A DNA stretch of 64,000 bases, taken from assembly GCA_902386135.1 (NCBI GenBank), contig CABMIB010000074.1, positions 19,667 to 83,666 of the forward strand, given 5' to 3'. Below are positions 41,734 through 51,479 of the stretch, piece by piece. Origin of the DNA: an uncultured archaeon. GTDB taxonomy: Archaea > Halobacteriota > Methanosarcinia > Methanosarcinales > Methanoperedenaceae. The position numbers and the translations under genes are program-made. Positions within the stretch are counted from its first letter, which is position 1; each line of letters starts with the position of its first letter. The notes under the pieces are model-generated. The model did no database searches. It worked only from the letters and a program-made list of their open reading frames with translations, and was not told the origin of the DNA.

Positions 41734-42933
41734 ATGGAGACAAAAACCTTTTTAATGACATCCTCTTACTATCCACCCCATCACATCGGAGGAGACGCTA
41801 CCCACGTTAGGTATCTCTCGGAAGAACTGGTTAAGCTCGGACATGAAGTGCATGTGATGTTCAGCCTTGATGCTTACAGGTACAAAAAACCGGATTTCAA
41901 GGGGTCTTTAAAAGAAACAGAAGAAGTTAATGGTGTTTTCCTTCATCCGCTGCAATCGCCTTTAGGAAAGGCTGACCTGTACCTTACATATCTTCTGGGA
42001 AGATCGGCGTACGTTAAAAAGAATTTTGAAAGGCTTTTGGGAGAATTCAAACCTGATATTGTCCACCATCACAACATCTTCTTTCTCGGGTATGATATCC
42101 TGAAAAAGCAGGGGAGCTATACCAATCTTTACACAGCCCATGATTACTGGCTGATATGCCAGAGATTCGATCTGATGAGATACGGCCAGAGTGAGTGTAC
42201 TCAGAAAGACTGTCTTTCGTGTACCTTCAAGTCAAAAAGGTTACCCCAGACATGGCGGAGAAGCAAAGGATTCAGGGAAGCAGTAGAAGATATTGATACT
42301 GTTATTGCTCCAAGTAACTTTATGGAAAAAAAGCTCTCAGAAGGGCTTCCTGTAAAGGCTGATATCGTACATATCCCCAACTTTGTCCCTTCTTTATCCA
42401 GAGACATAAAAGCCTCCGGCTATTCAAACTATTTTTTATACGTCGGGGTTCTTGAAAAGCACAAAGGGATTTGCAATCTGTTAAAAATATTCAAGGAACA
42501 CGGCAGGCAAATAGATGCAAAGCTTATAATCGCCGGAAAAGGCAGACTTAAAGAGAAAATCGTAGATTATATAGCCAGAAACAAACTGGAAGATAAAGTT
42601 ACAGTTCTGGGCTGGGTGAGTGATGAGATGCTCTGGTCACTCTATAACGATGCTCTTGCGCTTGTGGTTCCCTCGATATGGCCTGAAAATAACCCTATTG
42701 TCGCGCTTGAGGCCCTGTCGGTGGGTACTCCTGTGACCGGAACTGATGCAGGAGGGATCGGGGAGATCATTGAAAAGGTAGATAAAAATCTTATTTTTAA
42801 GGAAAATGGATTGGATAAAATCGGAATGGTTTTGCGTAATAAGGATATTTACTCAAAGGAGAAAATCAAGCAGGTCTATACCAGGTGGTATTCTTTGGGA
42901 GGGTATCTGAGAGAATATGAAAAAACATTCTGA
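41734..42933 (+). CDS. GT4 family glycosyltransferase
   Basis: A 399-residue GT-B enzyme. It begins METKTFLMTSSYYPPHHIGG, contains FKPDIVHHHNIFFLGYDI and a Cys-rich insert (CTQKDCLSC near residues 150-158) that could bind zinc, and ends with the donor site SIWPENNPIVALEALSVGTP. The Cys insert is seen in a subgroup of GT4 enzymes. The start at 41734 follows AGAGGGTGG; an in-frame upstream start would overlap the radical SAM gene. Acceptor and donor are unknown. Confidence 0.88.
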   Translation: METKTFLMTSSYYPPHHIGGDATHVRYLSEELVKLGHEVHVMFSLDAYRYKKPDFKGSLKETEEVNGVFLHPLQSPLGKADLYLTYLLGRSAYVKKNFERLLGEFKPDIVHHHNIFFLGYDILKKQGSYTNLYTAHDYWLICQRFDLMRYGQSECTQKDCLSCTFKSKRLPQTWRRSKGFREAVEDIDTVIAPSNFMEKKLSEGLPVKADIVHIPNFVPSLSRDIKASGYSNYFLYVGVLEKHKGICNLLKIFKEHGRQIDAKLIIAGKGRLKEKIVDYIARNKLEDKVTVLGWVSDEMLWSLYNDALALVVPSIWPENNPIVALEALSVGTPVTGTDAGGIGEIIEKVDKNLIFKENGLDKIGMVLRNKDIYSKEKIKQVYTRWYSLGGYLREYEKTF

Positions 42934-42968
42934 TACTTATCATAAATCTTATTTTGAGGTTGTGGTTT

Positions 42969-44759
42969 ATGCCGGAAAAAATAATAACTGAAATCAATCA
43001 CAGAACACACGAAGAACTTAAAAATTCGCAGCCGGAAAATAAGTTTACTTATATGGGGTCCTGGTTCTCATCTCCCTTAGATCCAAAAATATACATATTT
43101 TTTGCTGTGATCAGCCTGGTATTTTTATTTTACGGTATCTGGCAAATAAAGCCTGTTGTAGTCAATGTGGACGATTTTCTTGGATTGTTATCTCACCTGA
43201 CTCCGGCATATTGGATTGGATATGTATTGATTGTGTTATCTTCCATCAGACTATATTTAGACAAAAAAACAAAACATGATGGTATATATTTAATATACCT
43301 GGTTATTATCGGGCTATTCCTTTTTGGAGTGCCGATATTTGCAGAAGATAACGCACGATTTGCCTGGTCTTACTATCCCGCAGGAGAAGTTAAGACAGTT
43401 TTAGATACAAAGTATGTGGACTCCGAATCAAATTATCCTCTAATGACCTATCGTTCCTGGCCGGCTATGCACCTTATTTCCGCATTTGTTTTATATTTAA
43501 CAGATATTAAAATAGAGAATTTATTGAGATATATGCCGTTATTTTGGGTATTCTCAGTTACCTTAATCACCTTCAGCATCGGAAAACGCCTCAGGTTGTT
43601 ATCGAGCCAATCCTTTATGGCGTCTTTTCTTATCCTGGCATCGCTCTGGACAGGTCTTTACTACTATGGGCCCCCATCTCTTGCATATTTATTGTATCTA
43701 TTGTTATTTATGTTTATAGTTGTATTCAGTAAATTTAACCCCGGTACGTCTCCGGCAGAAGCTAATAAACATGAAAATATTGACCACATAAAAGATAAAA
43801 TCATAAACATAATACTGATATCCCTGACTTTTATTGCCCTGGTAATAACACATATATTAACTCCTATAGCGGTGATCTCTTCGTTTATATTCTCATCACC
43901 ATTTATTCAGACGTTCCGTAAAAAACGCACTAAATTTATAATTGTTCTTTTAATTTTATTTGTCGCCTGGTACGTTTATCTTGCACCTGTTATGTTCGAG
44001 ACCGGTATAAAAGAGTTCATAAGACAAGCTACGCAACTGGATGTTTTGAGCTTTTTCAAAACCGAAAAATATAGCCCGGGCGCGTTTTTAACACGATGGA
44101 TAGTACATTACAGCCGTCTTTTCTTCCTGGGGATATACGCTATTGCTATGATTGTTGCGTATACTTTTTATATGACCGGCAGGACTAAAGTGGAACATAT
44201 AGAACTGACTAAAATTTGTTTTTTTTGGCTCGTCGGTGTTTTGGCACTTTTTGCATTAAAGTACGGACGAAATGAAATAGATGACAGGATTTTTCTATTT
44301 TCATTACTGCCAATGGTGTATATCCTGACTTTCACATTTAATCGGAAAATCCTGGCTGTTCTGGCAATTTTGCTTATCCTTTTTCACATGCCGGCACATT
44401 ACGGGACTGAAAGTTTTGATTCGGTACGGACTACAGAACTCAGCGGTGCGAAGTTTTTTGCAACAAATGCAGTATTTGATAACAGGGAAACGTATTTTTC
44501 TATGTGGGATACGTTCATAGATTACTATAATCCTGAGAGAATTAAAGTATTCTGGAGGACAATGCCGGTTGCGGATAAACCAGATACATCAAAAATTGAC
44601 AACTCAACTTATATAATAAATAGTGATGGAAGCCATAATTTCTTATTTTATTCCTTTGGTTTTGACCCACTCAAAGAATGGATACAGTCGAATCAGGGCA
44701 ACTTAAGTGTATTTTATGATAACGGATATTATCGGATATACAGGAATGGTAAATTTTAA
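42969..44759 (+). CDS. Polytopic membrane protein, probable GT-C type glycosyltransferase
   Basis: About 596 residues with some twelve hydrophobic segments starting near residue 45 (IYIFFAVISLVFLFYGIWQI) and ending near 455, then a soluble C-terminal domain of about 130 residues outside the membrane. Acidic residues in the first outer loop (VNVDDFLGLL) and in FAEDNARFAW are where GT-C enzymes carry their catalytic Asp/Glu. GT-C enzymes use lipid-phosphate sugars as donors. The assignment rests on topology and context only; a polysaccharide polymerase is an alternative. Confidence 0.6.
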   Translation: MPEKIITEINHRTHEELKNSQPENKFTYMGSWFSSPLDPKIYIFFAVISLVFLFYGIWQIKPVVVNVDDFLGLLSHLTPAYWIGYVLIVLSSIRLYLDKKTKHDGIYLIYLVIIGLFLFGVPIFAEDNARFAWSYYPAGEVKTVLDTKYVDSESNYPLMTYRSWPAMHLISAFVLYLTDIKIENLLRYMPLFWVFSVTLITFSIGKRLRLLSSQSFMASFLILASLWTGLYYYGPPSLAYLLYLLLFMFIVVFSKFNPGTSPAEANKHENIDHIKDKIINIILISLTFIALVITHILTPIAVISSFIFSSPFIQTFRKKRTKFIIVLLILFVAWYVYLAPVMFETGIKEFIRQATQLDVLSFFKTEKYSPGAFLTRWIVHYSRLFFLGIYAIAMIVAYTFYMTGRTKVEHIELTKICFFWLVGVLALFALKYGRNEIDDRIFLFSLLPMVYILTFTFNRKILAVLAILLILFHMPAHYGTESFDSVRTTELSGAKFFATNAVFDNRETYFSMWDTFIDYYNPERIKVFWRTMPVADKPDTSKIDNSTYIINSDGSHNFLFYSFGFDPLKEWIQSNQGNLSVFYDNGYYRIYRNGKF

Positions 44760-45203
44760 AATTATCCTGGATTTTTTGAGGGGCTTGGATTGTACGTAAA
44801 CAGGAATGGTTATTATTCAGAGTCTTTGCGCAAAACCACACAGGTCGCCTGAAAATTCCTATAAAGCCAGGGTACATGGCTTATAGCAGTAAACCATCCC
44901 ATCGGCATCGGTCTATAAAACGGGAAAGATGTCTGGATGATTGCCCTCATAATAAAAGAGAGAAATGCGGAATATAAGTTCAAGCCGAGCTTTTCCGCTT
45001 AGGGGTATGTTCGCATGGCAAAAATTTAAATACTTCTGGGTAATATCCAGAGTAGGAGTAAATCTTTGTGAGAGATGGTGGATGTAAGAGATTTCAGATA
45101 TAGTGTAGTTTAGCACTTTTAGCGGTTAGAAGCTGATCGTGATTAAATTATAAATGCATCAATTTATTCCGTGAACAATAAACTAAAAATAGATGGCTAC
45201 AAC
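44760..45203. other. 444-bp intergenic region with two TATA-like boxes
   Basis: No sure gene. AATTTAAATAC near 45020 and AAATTATAAATGC near 45144 are TATA-like; the second would drive the PGF-CTERM gene with a short leader. GCGGAA and TTCCGC make a stem around 44967-44998. An eleven-codon frame GTG 45068 to TAG 45103 has GGAG upstream but no other support. The region also marks the change to strongly AT-rich sequence. Confidence 0.5.
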
Positions 45204-45533
45204 ATGAGCAAAACAAATACATTGTTATTGATATTAGCAATATTATCAACAACGACATTAACAGGATATGCACTGGCAGCCGACAAAGACGCGAATATCT
45301 CTACAAATGAAACAATAGCCAATCAAGTGAGTACACCGGTAGATACCATTGTAATTAATGAAAATGCAAAAGTCATTAATATAACGGAAAATTCGAATGA
45401 GATAACCGTAGCAGAAACAATAATAAAAGAAGAGCAAAAGAAGTCGTCTCCGGGATTTGGGATGGCTGATACGATCATATCATTAATCGCTGTAGTAGCG
45501 ATTGTATTTGTTATAGCCAGAAAAAATAGATAA
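45204..45533 (+). CDS. Small surface protein with PGF-CTERM sorting signal
   Basis: A 109-residue protein. The N-terminus (MSKTNTLLLILAILSTTTL) is a signal peptide ending near GYALAADKD. The mature part is short, rich in Asn, Thr, Val and Glu, with N-glycosylation sites (NITENS, NISTNET). The end is SSPGFGMADTII, a hydrophobic segment, and ARKNR: this is a PGF-CTERM signal, recognised by archaeosortase A, which cuts and attaches the protein to a lipid. It stands at the head of the second half of the glycan island. A GTG at 45171 is an alternative start. Confidence 0.75.
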   Translation: MSKTNTLLLILAILSTTTLTGYALAADKDANISTNETIANQVSTPVDTIVINENAKVINITENSNEITVAETIIKEEQKKSSPGFGMADTIISLIAVVAIVFVIARKNR

Positions 45534-45570
45534 ATGGTTTCAAAGAAAGATATAAAGGGAGATATATAAA

Positions 45571-46341
45571 ATGAAGATGAACTCGAAAATATGGAAAATA
45601 GTAGCGGTTGCATTTCTGACTATGATGCTGCTCCCTGCTATTGTATCTGCAAAGATGGATGTACAGACATATCAACAAGAAGATAGTGTGAAATTCGTTA
45701 TTAAAAATACTGGAGAGAAACCAGCATATGTGTTCAATGCACTGAAAATCCTGGATGATAAAGGAAATGAGGTATATGCTTCGCAAGAACCCTCTTCGGC
45801 AGAGGTATTAAAAATAAATCCTGGAGTATCATACACATTTGAGTGGAATACAGATGATGTATCTGAAGGGAGGTTCAGAGGCATATTATATGAGGGAGAC
45901 GATAAGAGAACTCTAAAAGCGATACCAACTGATATTGTGATAAGATCAAGACCTGGAAAACCGAAATTTTATACTGATAAAATGTTCTACAAAAATGGAG
46001 AGAGTGTAGATGTTACCTTTAGAAATATGGGTCTTGGAACCATATACGTAAACGTAAATAACTGGAAGATAACCAGTCTGGATACCGAAAGAGTGGTAGA
46101 TACACTATCAGAAGATTGTGGATTTGGATACGGATATGGCTGCGCAGATTCTTTCGAACCTCTTGGGTTTTTGAAACAGGTGAAACAGACCTGGGATCAG
46201 AAAGATAGTAGTGGAGATCAGGTTTCCCCTGGAAATTATATGGTGACTGCAGAATATGAAAACAAACAATCTGGAAATGTTAACACGATATCCACTAAAA
46301 AATTCATTATAAGACCGCCAAGAAAAGACCGTCAAGAATAA
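45571..46341 (+). CDS. Secreted protein with BsuPI-like domains
   Basis: A 256-residue protein. The first 28 residues (MKMNSKIWKIVAVAFLTMML...) are a signal peptide ending at VSA. Two beta-sandwich domains follow: the first with VKFVIKNTGEKPAYVFNALK, the second with VDVTFRNMGLGTIYVNVNNW and TWDQKDSSGDQVSPGNYMVT, the latter typical of BsuPI-type (intracellular proteinase inhibitor-like) domains. It is likely an exported binding protein. There is no C-terminal anchor. It follows the PGF-CTERM gene by 37 bases and may form a pair with it. Confidence 0.65.
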   Translation: MKMNSKIWKIVAVAFLTMMLLPAIVSAKMDVQTYQQEDSVKFVIKNTGEKPAYVFNALKILDDKGNEVYASQEPSSAEVLKINPGVSYTFEWNTDDVSEGRFRGILYEGDDKRTLKAIPTDIVIRSRPGKPKFYTDKMFYKNGESVDVTFRNMGLGTIYVNVNNWKITSLDTERVVDTLSEDCGFGYGYGCADSFEPLGFLKQVKQTWDQKDSSGDQVSPGNYMVTAEYENKQSGNVNTISTKKFIIRPPRKDRQE

Positions 46342-46431
46342 CGAATAAAGTATTTTTATTTTTTCTAAAGACTAAGCGAGAAATTACTTTGTCGGAAATT
46401 TAATAAAGATATTATATGAGTGGGAATTAAA

Positions 46432-47694
46432 ATGAGCGTGGTGCAGAAAACAGTTGAGTACCTTAAAAAAGATGAGATAGCTAAAAATGGCGCTATAATA
46501 TTTATATCAAGTATCATTGCTGGAATCTTCAATTATATTTATCAGGTCTATATGGGGAGAGTTCTTGGACCTGAAGAATACGGGGTTTTTGGGGCCCTGT
46601 TTGCTATTTTCTATATGATTGGAATTATTTCGCAGACATTAGGTACGAGTACGACGCAATTCGTATCCAAGTTTGTTGGAGAAGGAAAACAGATCGGCTT
46701 TTTTATAAAAGGAGCTTTAAAACGAACGGTTTTACTTGGCTCTACAATTTCTATAATTTTTCTAATATTTAGCAGCCAATTAATGGATATATTAAAATTG
46801 TCGAGCGTTGTACCTATTCTGATTCTTATATTTATTCTTTTTCTGACATGGATCAGCCCGATAATAGATGGTTCTCTTCGAGGACTAAAGAAATTTTCTA
46901 TTTTGAGTGTTACTAATATCTCTGGAGCTTTCTTCAAATTATTCTTTGGAGTACTTCTTGTGATGTTAGGACTGAGAGCAGGAGGAGCTTTGATGGGAGC
47001 AGCTCTTGGAATTTTGTTTGGATTAGTGATATCGATTTTTTTTCTTAAGCCATATATAAGGCCAAATAACCCTCACGAACCCGACTTTAGGTTCAGGAAT
47101 TTTTATTCCAATTCTTTGCCTGTGATGGTTGCTATGATAAGTTATTCGGTGCCTTCAAATTTGGATGTGATACTGGCTAAATATTTCTTTTCTCCTTTAG
47201 AAGCCGGGATTTATAATTCTGTAGCTGTTCTTGGAAAAATAATATTCTTTTTTCCCGGAGCGATAGGTACTGTAGGATTTCCTATGATCGCTGAAAAATA
47301 TGTTAGAGGAGAGGACACAAAGGATATTTTGAAGAAAAGCATTATTTATACCGGGATTCTTTCCGGACTTTTAGTACTGATATACGTTTTATTTCCCGGG
47401 ATAGTTATAAAGATATTTGGACAAAAATATTTAAATGCGATAGACTTTGTTGCTCCTTATGGAATGGCTATGTTTTTCTTTTCCATTACTGGAGTTATGG
47501 TCAATTACCATTTAGCGGTAAGGAACGTGAGATATATTGCTTTGTTCGCAGGATTTACGGTTATTGAGATTATTATGTTGACTATATTTAATTCTTCGAT
47601 AGTTGAAATGATAGAAATATTGTTTATGGTCAACCTGATATTTTTGATAGTGAGTATGGTCTATACGTTTGGAGGTATCTCAACAACAAAGTAG
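46432..47694 (+). CDS. Oligosaccharide flippase (Wzx/MATE-like)
   Basis: A 420-residue polytopic protein with about 12 to 14 membrane segments. It begins with GAIIFISSIIAGIFNYIYQV and YMGRVLGPEEYGVFGALFAI, the usual start of polysaccharide biosynthesis (Wzx/RfbX) transporters. It should move a lipid-linked oligosaccharide across the cytoplasmic membrane. Its presence implies that the cluster builds a complete lipid-linked glycan. The ATG at 46432 is chosen over an upstream GTG. Confidence 0.88.
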   Translation: MSVVQKTVEYLKKDEIAKNGAIIFISSIIAGIFNYIYQVYMGRVLGPEEYGVFGALFAIFYMIGIISQTLGTSTTQFVSKFVGEGKQIGFFIKGALKRTVLLGSTISIIFLIFSSQLMDILKLSSVVPILILIFILFLTWISPIIDGSLRGLKKFSILSVTNISGAFFKLFFGVLLVMLGLRAGGALMGAALGILFGLVISIFFLKPYIRPNNPHEPDFRFRNFYSNSLPVMVAMISYSVPSNLDVILAKYFFSPLEAGIYNSVAVLGKIIFFFPGAIGTVGFPMIAEKYVRGEDTKDILKKSIIYTGILSGLLVLIYVLFPGIVIKIFGQKYLNAIDFVAPYGMAMFFFSITGVMVNYHLAVRNVRYIALFAGFTVIEIIMLTIFNSSIVEMIEILFMVNLIFLIVSMVYTFGGISTTK

Positions 47695-47744
47695 CGAAAT
47701 ATAAAGCAAACTTTCGATAAAAATTTTTGGGAGTGCTAGTGGAG

Positions 47745-48647
47745 ATGAAAAATAATAACAATACAATCCGTAGGACAGTATCTGTTGTGATTCCTGTCTA
47801 TAATGAAAACGAAATTATTCTTGAAACTATTAAAGAATGTTTATCTTGTTTAAAAGAAATAGATCATGAGATAATAATAGTAGATGATGGTAGTCTTGAT
47901 GGGACTTACGATAAGGTCCAAAAATTTGCTAATAGATACCAGAATATTAAGATAGTGAATTACAGGGACAACCATGGAAAGGGGTTTGCAGTAAGATATG
48001 GAGCCAGATATGCTACGGGAGATCTCGTTGCTTTTATAGATGCTGATATGAATATACACCCTAAACAAATATTGACATTAATTGAAGAGATGGAAAGAAC
48101 AGATGCAGATGTTATAGTAGGATCAAAGAGACATAGAGATTCCAAGGTGAAATATCCGCTTAATAGAACTATATTGAGCGAAATGTACTATTTATTTGTA
48201 AAGACATTATTTGGACTTCCAGTTAGGGATACACAAGTTGGACTAAAATTATATCGGAGAAAAGTTTTAGAAGATATTTGTCCGATATTATTAGTAAAAA
48301 GATATGCTTTTGATATTGAGATATTAGCAAATGCTCATAGATTAGGATATAAAATAGGAGAGGCGCCCGTTGAAATTAACATGAGCTTAGATAGCCATGT
48401 AAACAAAAAGGCTGTATGGAATATGTTCGTAGACACATGCGCCATATTTTATAGAATGAAGATAATACATTTTTATGATAAGAAATTAGAGATAATTGAA
48501 AATGGAAAAATCTTAAATTCAAAAAGAAAGATAATAATTGAATTCGAAAAAGAAAAAGATTTGGAGATAGTTTTTCCAGAAGTTGCTGAATTAATAAAAA
48601 GGTTGGGGAATGATAGGAAACTGGAAGGTGTGATAAAATACGGGTAA
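47745..48647 (+). CDS. GT2 family glycosyltransferase (dolichol-phosphate sugar synthase type)
   Basis: A 300-residue GT-A enzyme. VSVVIPVYNENEIILETI, IIIVDDGSLDGTYDKV, AFIDADMNIHP (DxD metal site) and RDTQVGLKLYRRKVL match the group that makes dolichyl-phosphate glucose or mannose. It would provide the lipid-phosphate donors that GT-C enzymes need, which the cluster also encodes. No C-terminal membrane helices are present. Near its end GGAAGGTGTGAT forms a ribosome-binding site for the following GT4 gene, which overlaps by 8 bases. Confidence 0.88.
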   Translation: MKNNNNTIRRTVSVVIPVYNENEIILETIKECLSCLKEIDHEIIIVDDGSLDGTYDKVQKFANRYQNIKIVNYRDNHGKGFAVRYGARYATGDLVAFIDADMNIHPKQILTLIEEMERTDADVIVGSKRHRDSKVKYPLNRTILSEMYYLFVKTLFGLPVRDTQVGLKLYRRKVLEDICPILLVKRYAFDIEILANAHRLGYKIGEAPVEINMSLDSHVNKKAVWNMFVDTCAIFYRMKIIHFYDKKLEIIENGKILNSKRKIIIEFEKEKDLEIVFPEVAELIKRLGNDRKLEGVIKYG

Positions 48648-49725
48648 AAGTATACTTATTTATAATTGGAGAGATATCAAAAATCCAGAAGCTGGAGGTG
48701 CAGAAGTATTTACCCATGAGAATGCAAAAAGATGGATAGAAAAAGGACATAGCGTGGCGTGGTTCACATCTGCATTTCCGGGATGTAAAAAGGAAGAAAT
48801 TATAGATGGAATAAGAATAATAAGAGACGGGGGAAAATATACCGTCTATCTGGAAGCCAGGGAACATTATAAGAAATATTTTTCTAAAGAAGGTTTTGAT
48901 GTTGTTATTGATGAGATAAATACAGTACCATTTTTTACTCCCGAATTCGTAAATAACGGGGAAAAAATAATGGTGCTAATACATCAGCTTGCAAGAGAGT
49001 TCTGGTTCTATGAAACTAAATTTCCAATAAATTATTTAGGATATTATTTCTTTGAGGATAGATGGTTGAAAAATTATGTAGATATTCCAGCGATAACAGT
49101 TTCAGAATCCACGAAAAAAGATTTGAAAGATTTAGGATTTAAGAATATATCTATTGTTCCTGAAGGAATTAATTTCAAATCTTTAGACAGGGTGGGTGAG
49201 AAAGAGAAAGATCCAACATTAATATTTGTTGGAAGATTGAAAAAAGCAAAATTGCCTGATCACGCTATTAAGGCGTTTGGGATAGTAAAAGAAAGGATTA
49301 GCAATGCAAAATTATGGATAGTAGGAGATGGATACTGTAGAAAAGAATTAGAAAATATGGCTGGAGATGGAGTGATATTTTTTGGAAGGGTTAAGAGTGA
49401 GAAGAAGTTAGAGTTGATGAGTAAAGCATGGGCTATACTTGTACCAGGAATAAGAGAAGGATGGGGATTGATCGTAACTGAGGCCAATGCTATGGGAACA
49501 CCTGCGATCGGATATAATGTTCCCGGATTGAGAGATTCTATTAAGAATCCAAAAAATGGAATTTTAGTAGATGGATACGAAGAGATGGCGGAAATAGCTA
49601 TTGAGCTTATTTTAGATAATGAATTAAGAGAAAAATTTTACAGCAGTGCATTGATGAGCGCAAGAGAATTTAATTGGAATAATAGTGCTGATAAATTCAT
49701 CAATATTCTGGAAGGATATCCATGA
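48640..49725 (+). CDS. GT4 family glycosyltransferase with apparent non-AUG (ACG) start
   Basis: The conserved N-terminus of this GT4 enzyme (SILIYNWRDIKNPEAGGAEV) is encoded from 48640 onwards, but no ATG, GTG or TTG occurs in that frame between the stop at about 48634-48636 and GTG 48754. Starting at the GTG would delete the GGAEV acceptor-domain loop. The only reasonable start is ACG 48640-48642, with GGAAGGTGTGAT 4-16 bases upstream, or there is a one-base sequence error. The donor-site region is GIREGWGLIVTEANAMGTPA. The rest of the domain is intact, 361 codons in all. It overlaps the GT2 gene by 8 bases and the following deacetylase by 4. Confidence 0.7.
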   Translation, partial: TGKSILIYNWRDIKNPEAGGAEVFTHENAKRWIEKGHSVAWFTSAFPGCKKEEIIDGIRIIRDGGKYTVYLEAREHYKKYFSKEGFDVVIDEINTVPFFTPEFVNNGEKIMVLIHQLAREFWFYETKFPINYLGYYFFEDRWLKNYVDIPAITVSESTKKDLKDLGFKNISIVPEGINFKSLDRVGEKEKDPTLIFVGRLKKAKLPDHAIKAFGIVKERISNAKLWIVGDGYCRKELENMAGDGVIFFGRVKSEKKLELMSKAWAILVPGIREGWGLIVTEANAMGTPAIGYNVPGLRDSIKNPKNGILVDGYEEMAEIAIELILDNELREKFYSSALMSAREFNWNNSADKFINILEGYP

Positions 49726-50534
49726 ATCGCCCAAATGTAATAATGTCAATTGATCTGGAATGGTTTTTTCATAATGATATGAAATTGTTTTACAAGATGG
49801 ATTTATCTGAAAGAAAAAGTTATAACGGGGAATATATTCAAAAAGCGGTAGACACAATTCTTGATATATGCTCTAAAAATGATTCTAAATTGACATTCTT
49901 TGTATCGGGAGAGATCTATGATGCATATCCTGATCTATTATATAAAATAAAAAAAGAAGGACATGAGATCGCTTACCATGGGCATGATCACAGAATAATA
50001 CATAATAAAAATGATCTGGAACAAGAATTTAAAGTGTCCAAGAATTTTATAGACGAATATTCTCCAAAAGGTTTCAGGGCGCCAAATGTGCGCATGGATA
50101 AAGATTGCTTAAAATTGCTTGAAGATTATGGAATAGAGTATGATTCATCAATTTATGGCACTAAAAGATTTAAATTCAATAATATCACAGTTTTGCCGAT
50201 ATCAGTATATCCTTATTTTAAAAAGACATATATTGATCATCCAAATTCATTAACTTTTAATTTGATATCTGAATCTATTCCTTTCGGATCAGGTCTTTTT
50301 TTTGGATTAATGAGAAATAAGACTATCTATTTTATGAAGAAGTATCTTGATAGATATAAAGAACCTCCTATAATAATTGTACATTCCTGGCAAATCGCTC
50401 AACCAAAAATGCCATTAATGTTCAAATTTAAAAATCCATTCATGGTTCCTTATTCAATAGAATTGATAGATGTATTTAATTCTATTGTTTCCCAATTCAA
50501 TACCTTAAAAATGTGTGATTATATGATAAGATAG
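49722..50534 (+). CDS. Polysaccharide deacetylase family protein (NodB domain)
   Basis: A 270-residue protein of carbohydrate esterase family 4 type. MSIDLEW carries the catalytic-base Asp, AYHGHDHRIIH the metal-binding His residues, GFRAPNVRMDKDCLKLL motif 3, and IIIVHSWQIAQPKM the later His. It probably removes acetyl groups from N-acetyl sugars of the growing glycan on the inner side of the membrane. There is no signal peptide. It overlaps the previous GT4 gene by 4 bases. Confidence 0.85.
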   Translation: MNRPNVIMSIDLEWFFHNDMKLFYKMDLSERKSYNGEYIQKAVDTILDICSKNDSKLTFFVSGEIYDAYPDLLYKIKKEGHEIAYHGHDHRIIHNKNDLEQEFKVSKNFIDEYSPKGFRAPNVRMDKDCLKLLEDYGIEYDSSIYGTKRFKFNNITVLPISVYPYFKKTYIDHPNSLTFNLISESIPFGSGLFFGLMRNKTIYFMKKYLDRYKEPPIIIVHSWQIAQPKMPLMFKFKNPFMVPYSIELIDVFNSIVSQFNTLKMCDYMIR

Positions 50535-50575
50535 ATAAAAATAAATGGGCAGAAAAAAATTAGGGCTGATAAAAA

Positions 50576-51475
50576 ATGAATGACTATTTAGTTTCTATAA
50601 TTATACCAACATATAATAGAAAAGATAAGCTTGAACGACTAATAAATAGCATTCTTCAAAGCAATTATCCTATAGAGAGAATAGAAATAATAGTAGTCGA
50701 TGATGCATCAAGTGATGGAACAGATGAATTAATTAATAAAAAATTTAAGAATATATCATACATAAGAAATGAAGAAGAAAAATTCCTTGCCGAGTCGAGA
50801 AATATCGGTGCGATAAAGGCGAAGGGTAGATATATGTTTTTCATAGACGACGATAATATCATTGAAAAAGACACTATTGTCCAATTAATAAATGTGATAC
50901 GCACTGATAATAATATAGGCATCGTCGGACCATTAATGTGTTATTATGATGAAAAAAATTTGATATGGTGTGCTGGGGGGAAATTTAACAGATTTTTTAT
51001 ACCTTTTCATCTATTCCTTAATAAAAAAATCGAAGAATTACAACTGAAATCGCTAATAATAGACGACGTGGACTATTTTCCTAACGCATATATGGTAAGA
51101 AGAGATATCGTCAAAACGACTCTGCATGATCATAAGAATTTTCCTCATAATTGGGAGGAACAGGACTTCTGCATAAGAGTAAAGAAATTAGGTTATAAGA
51201 TTGTCACTGTTACTTCATCAAAGATATATCATGATATAGATTATAGAGATAGAATAACCAGAATTGGAATATTTAAAACTAGAGATCAAATTAGAAGCAG
51301 AATAATTTTTTTAAAAAAATATGGTAAATTAAGACATAAATTATTTTTTTGGTATATATTCTTTCCTATATCTGTAGTATATTATTTATCAAAAATATTG
51401 AATCATAATGATAGATATCAACTTCTAAATTCATACGTATGCGGATTTATTGAAGGAATAAAATGGAGTGAATGA
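50576..51475 (+). CDS. GT2 family glycosyltransferase
   Basis: A 299-residue GT-A enzyme: VSIIIPTYNRKDKLERLI, IIVVDDASSDGTDEL, ESRNIGAIKAKGRYMFFIDD (DDD metal site) and WEEQDFCIRVKKLGYKI with the catalytic base. This is the rhamnosyl/galactosyl-transferase-like group of GT2. A hydrophobic C-terminal part (LFFWYIFFPISVVYYL) may touch the membrane. Donor and acceptor are unknown. Codon use is strongly AT-biased. Confidence 0.87.
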   Translation: MNDYLVSIIIPTYNRKDKLERLINSILQSNYPIERIEIIVVDDASSDGTDELINKKFKNISYIRNEEEKFLAESRNIGAIKAKGRYMFFIDDDNIIEKDTIVQLINVIRTDNNIGIVGPLMCYYDEKNLIWCAGGKFNRFFIPFHLFLNKKIEELQLKSLIIDDVDYFPNAYMVRRDIVKTTLHDHKNFPHNWEEQDFCIRVKKLGYKIVTVTSSKIYHDIDYRDRITRIGIFKTRDQIRSRIIFLKKYGKLRHKLFFWYIFFPISVVYYLSKILNHNDRYQLLNSYVCGFIEGIKWSE

Positions 51476-51479
51476 AGTA

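Noticed and set aside
48754..49725. GT4 gene starting at GTG 48754
   Set aside because: This would remove 38 conserved residues including the GGAEV loop; the coding signal clearly extends upstream.
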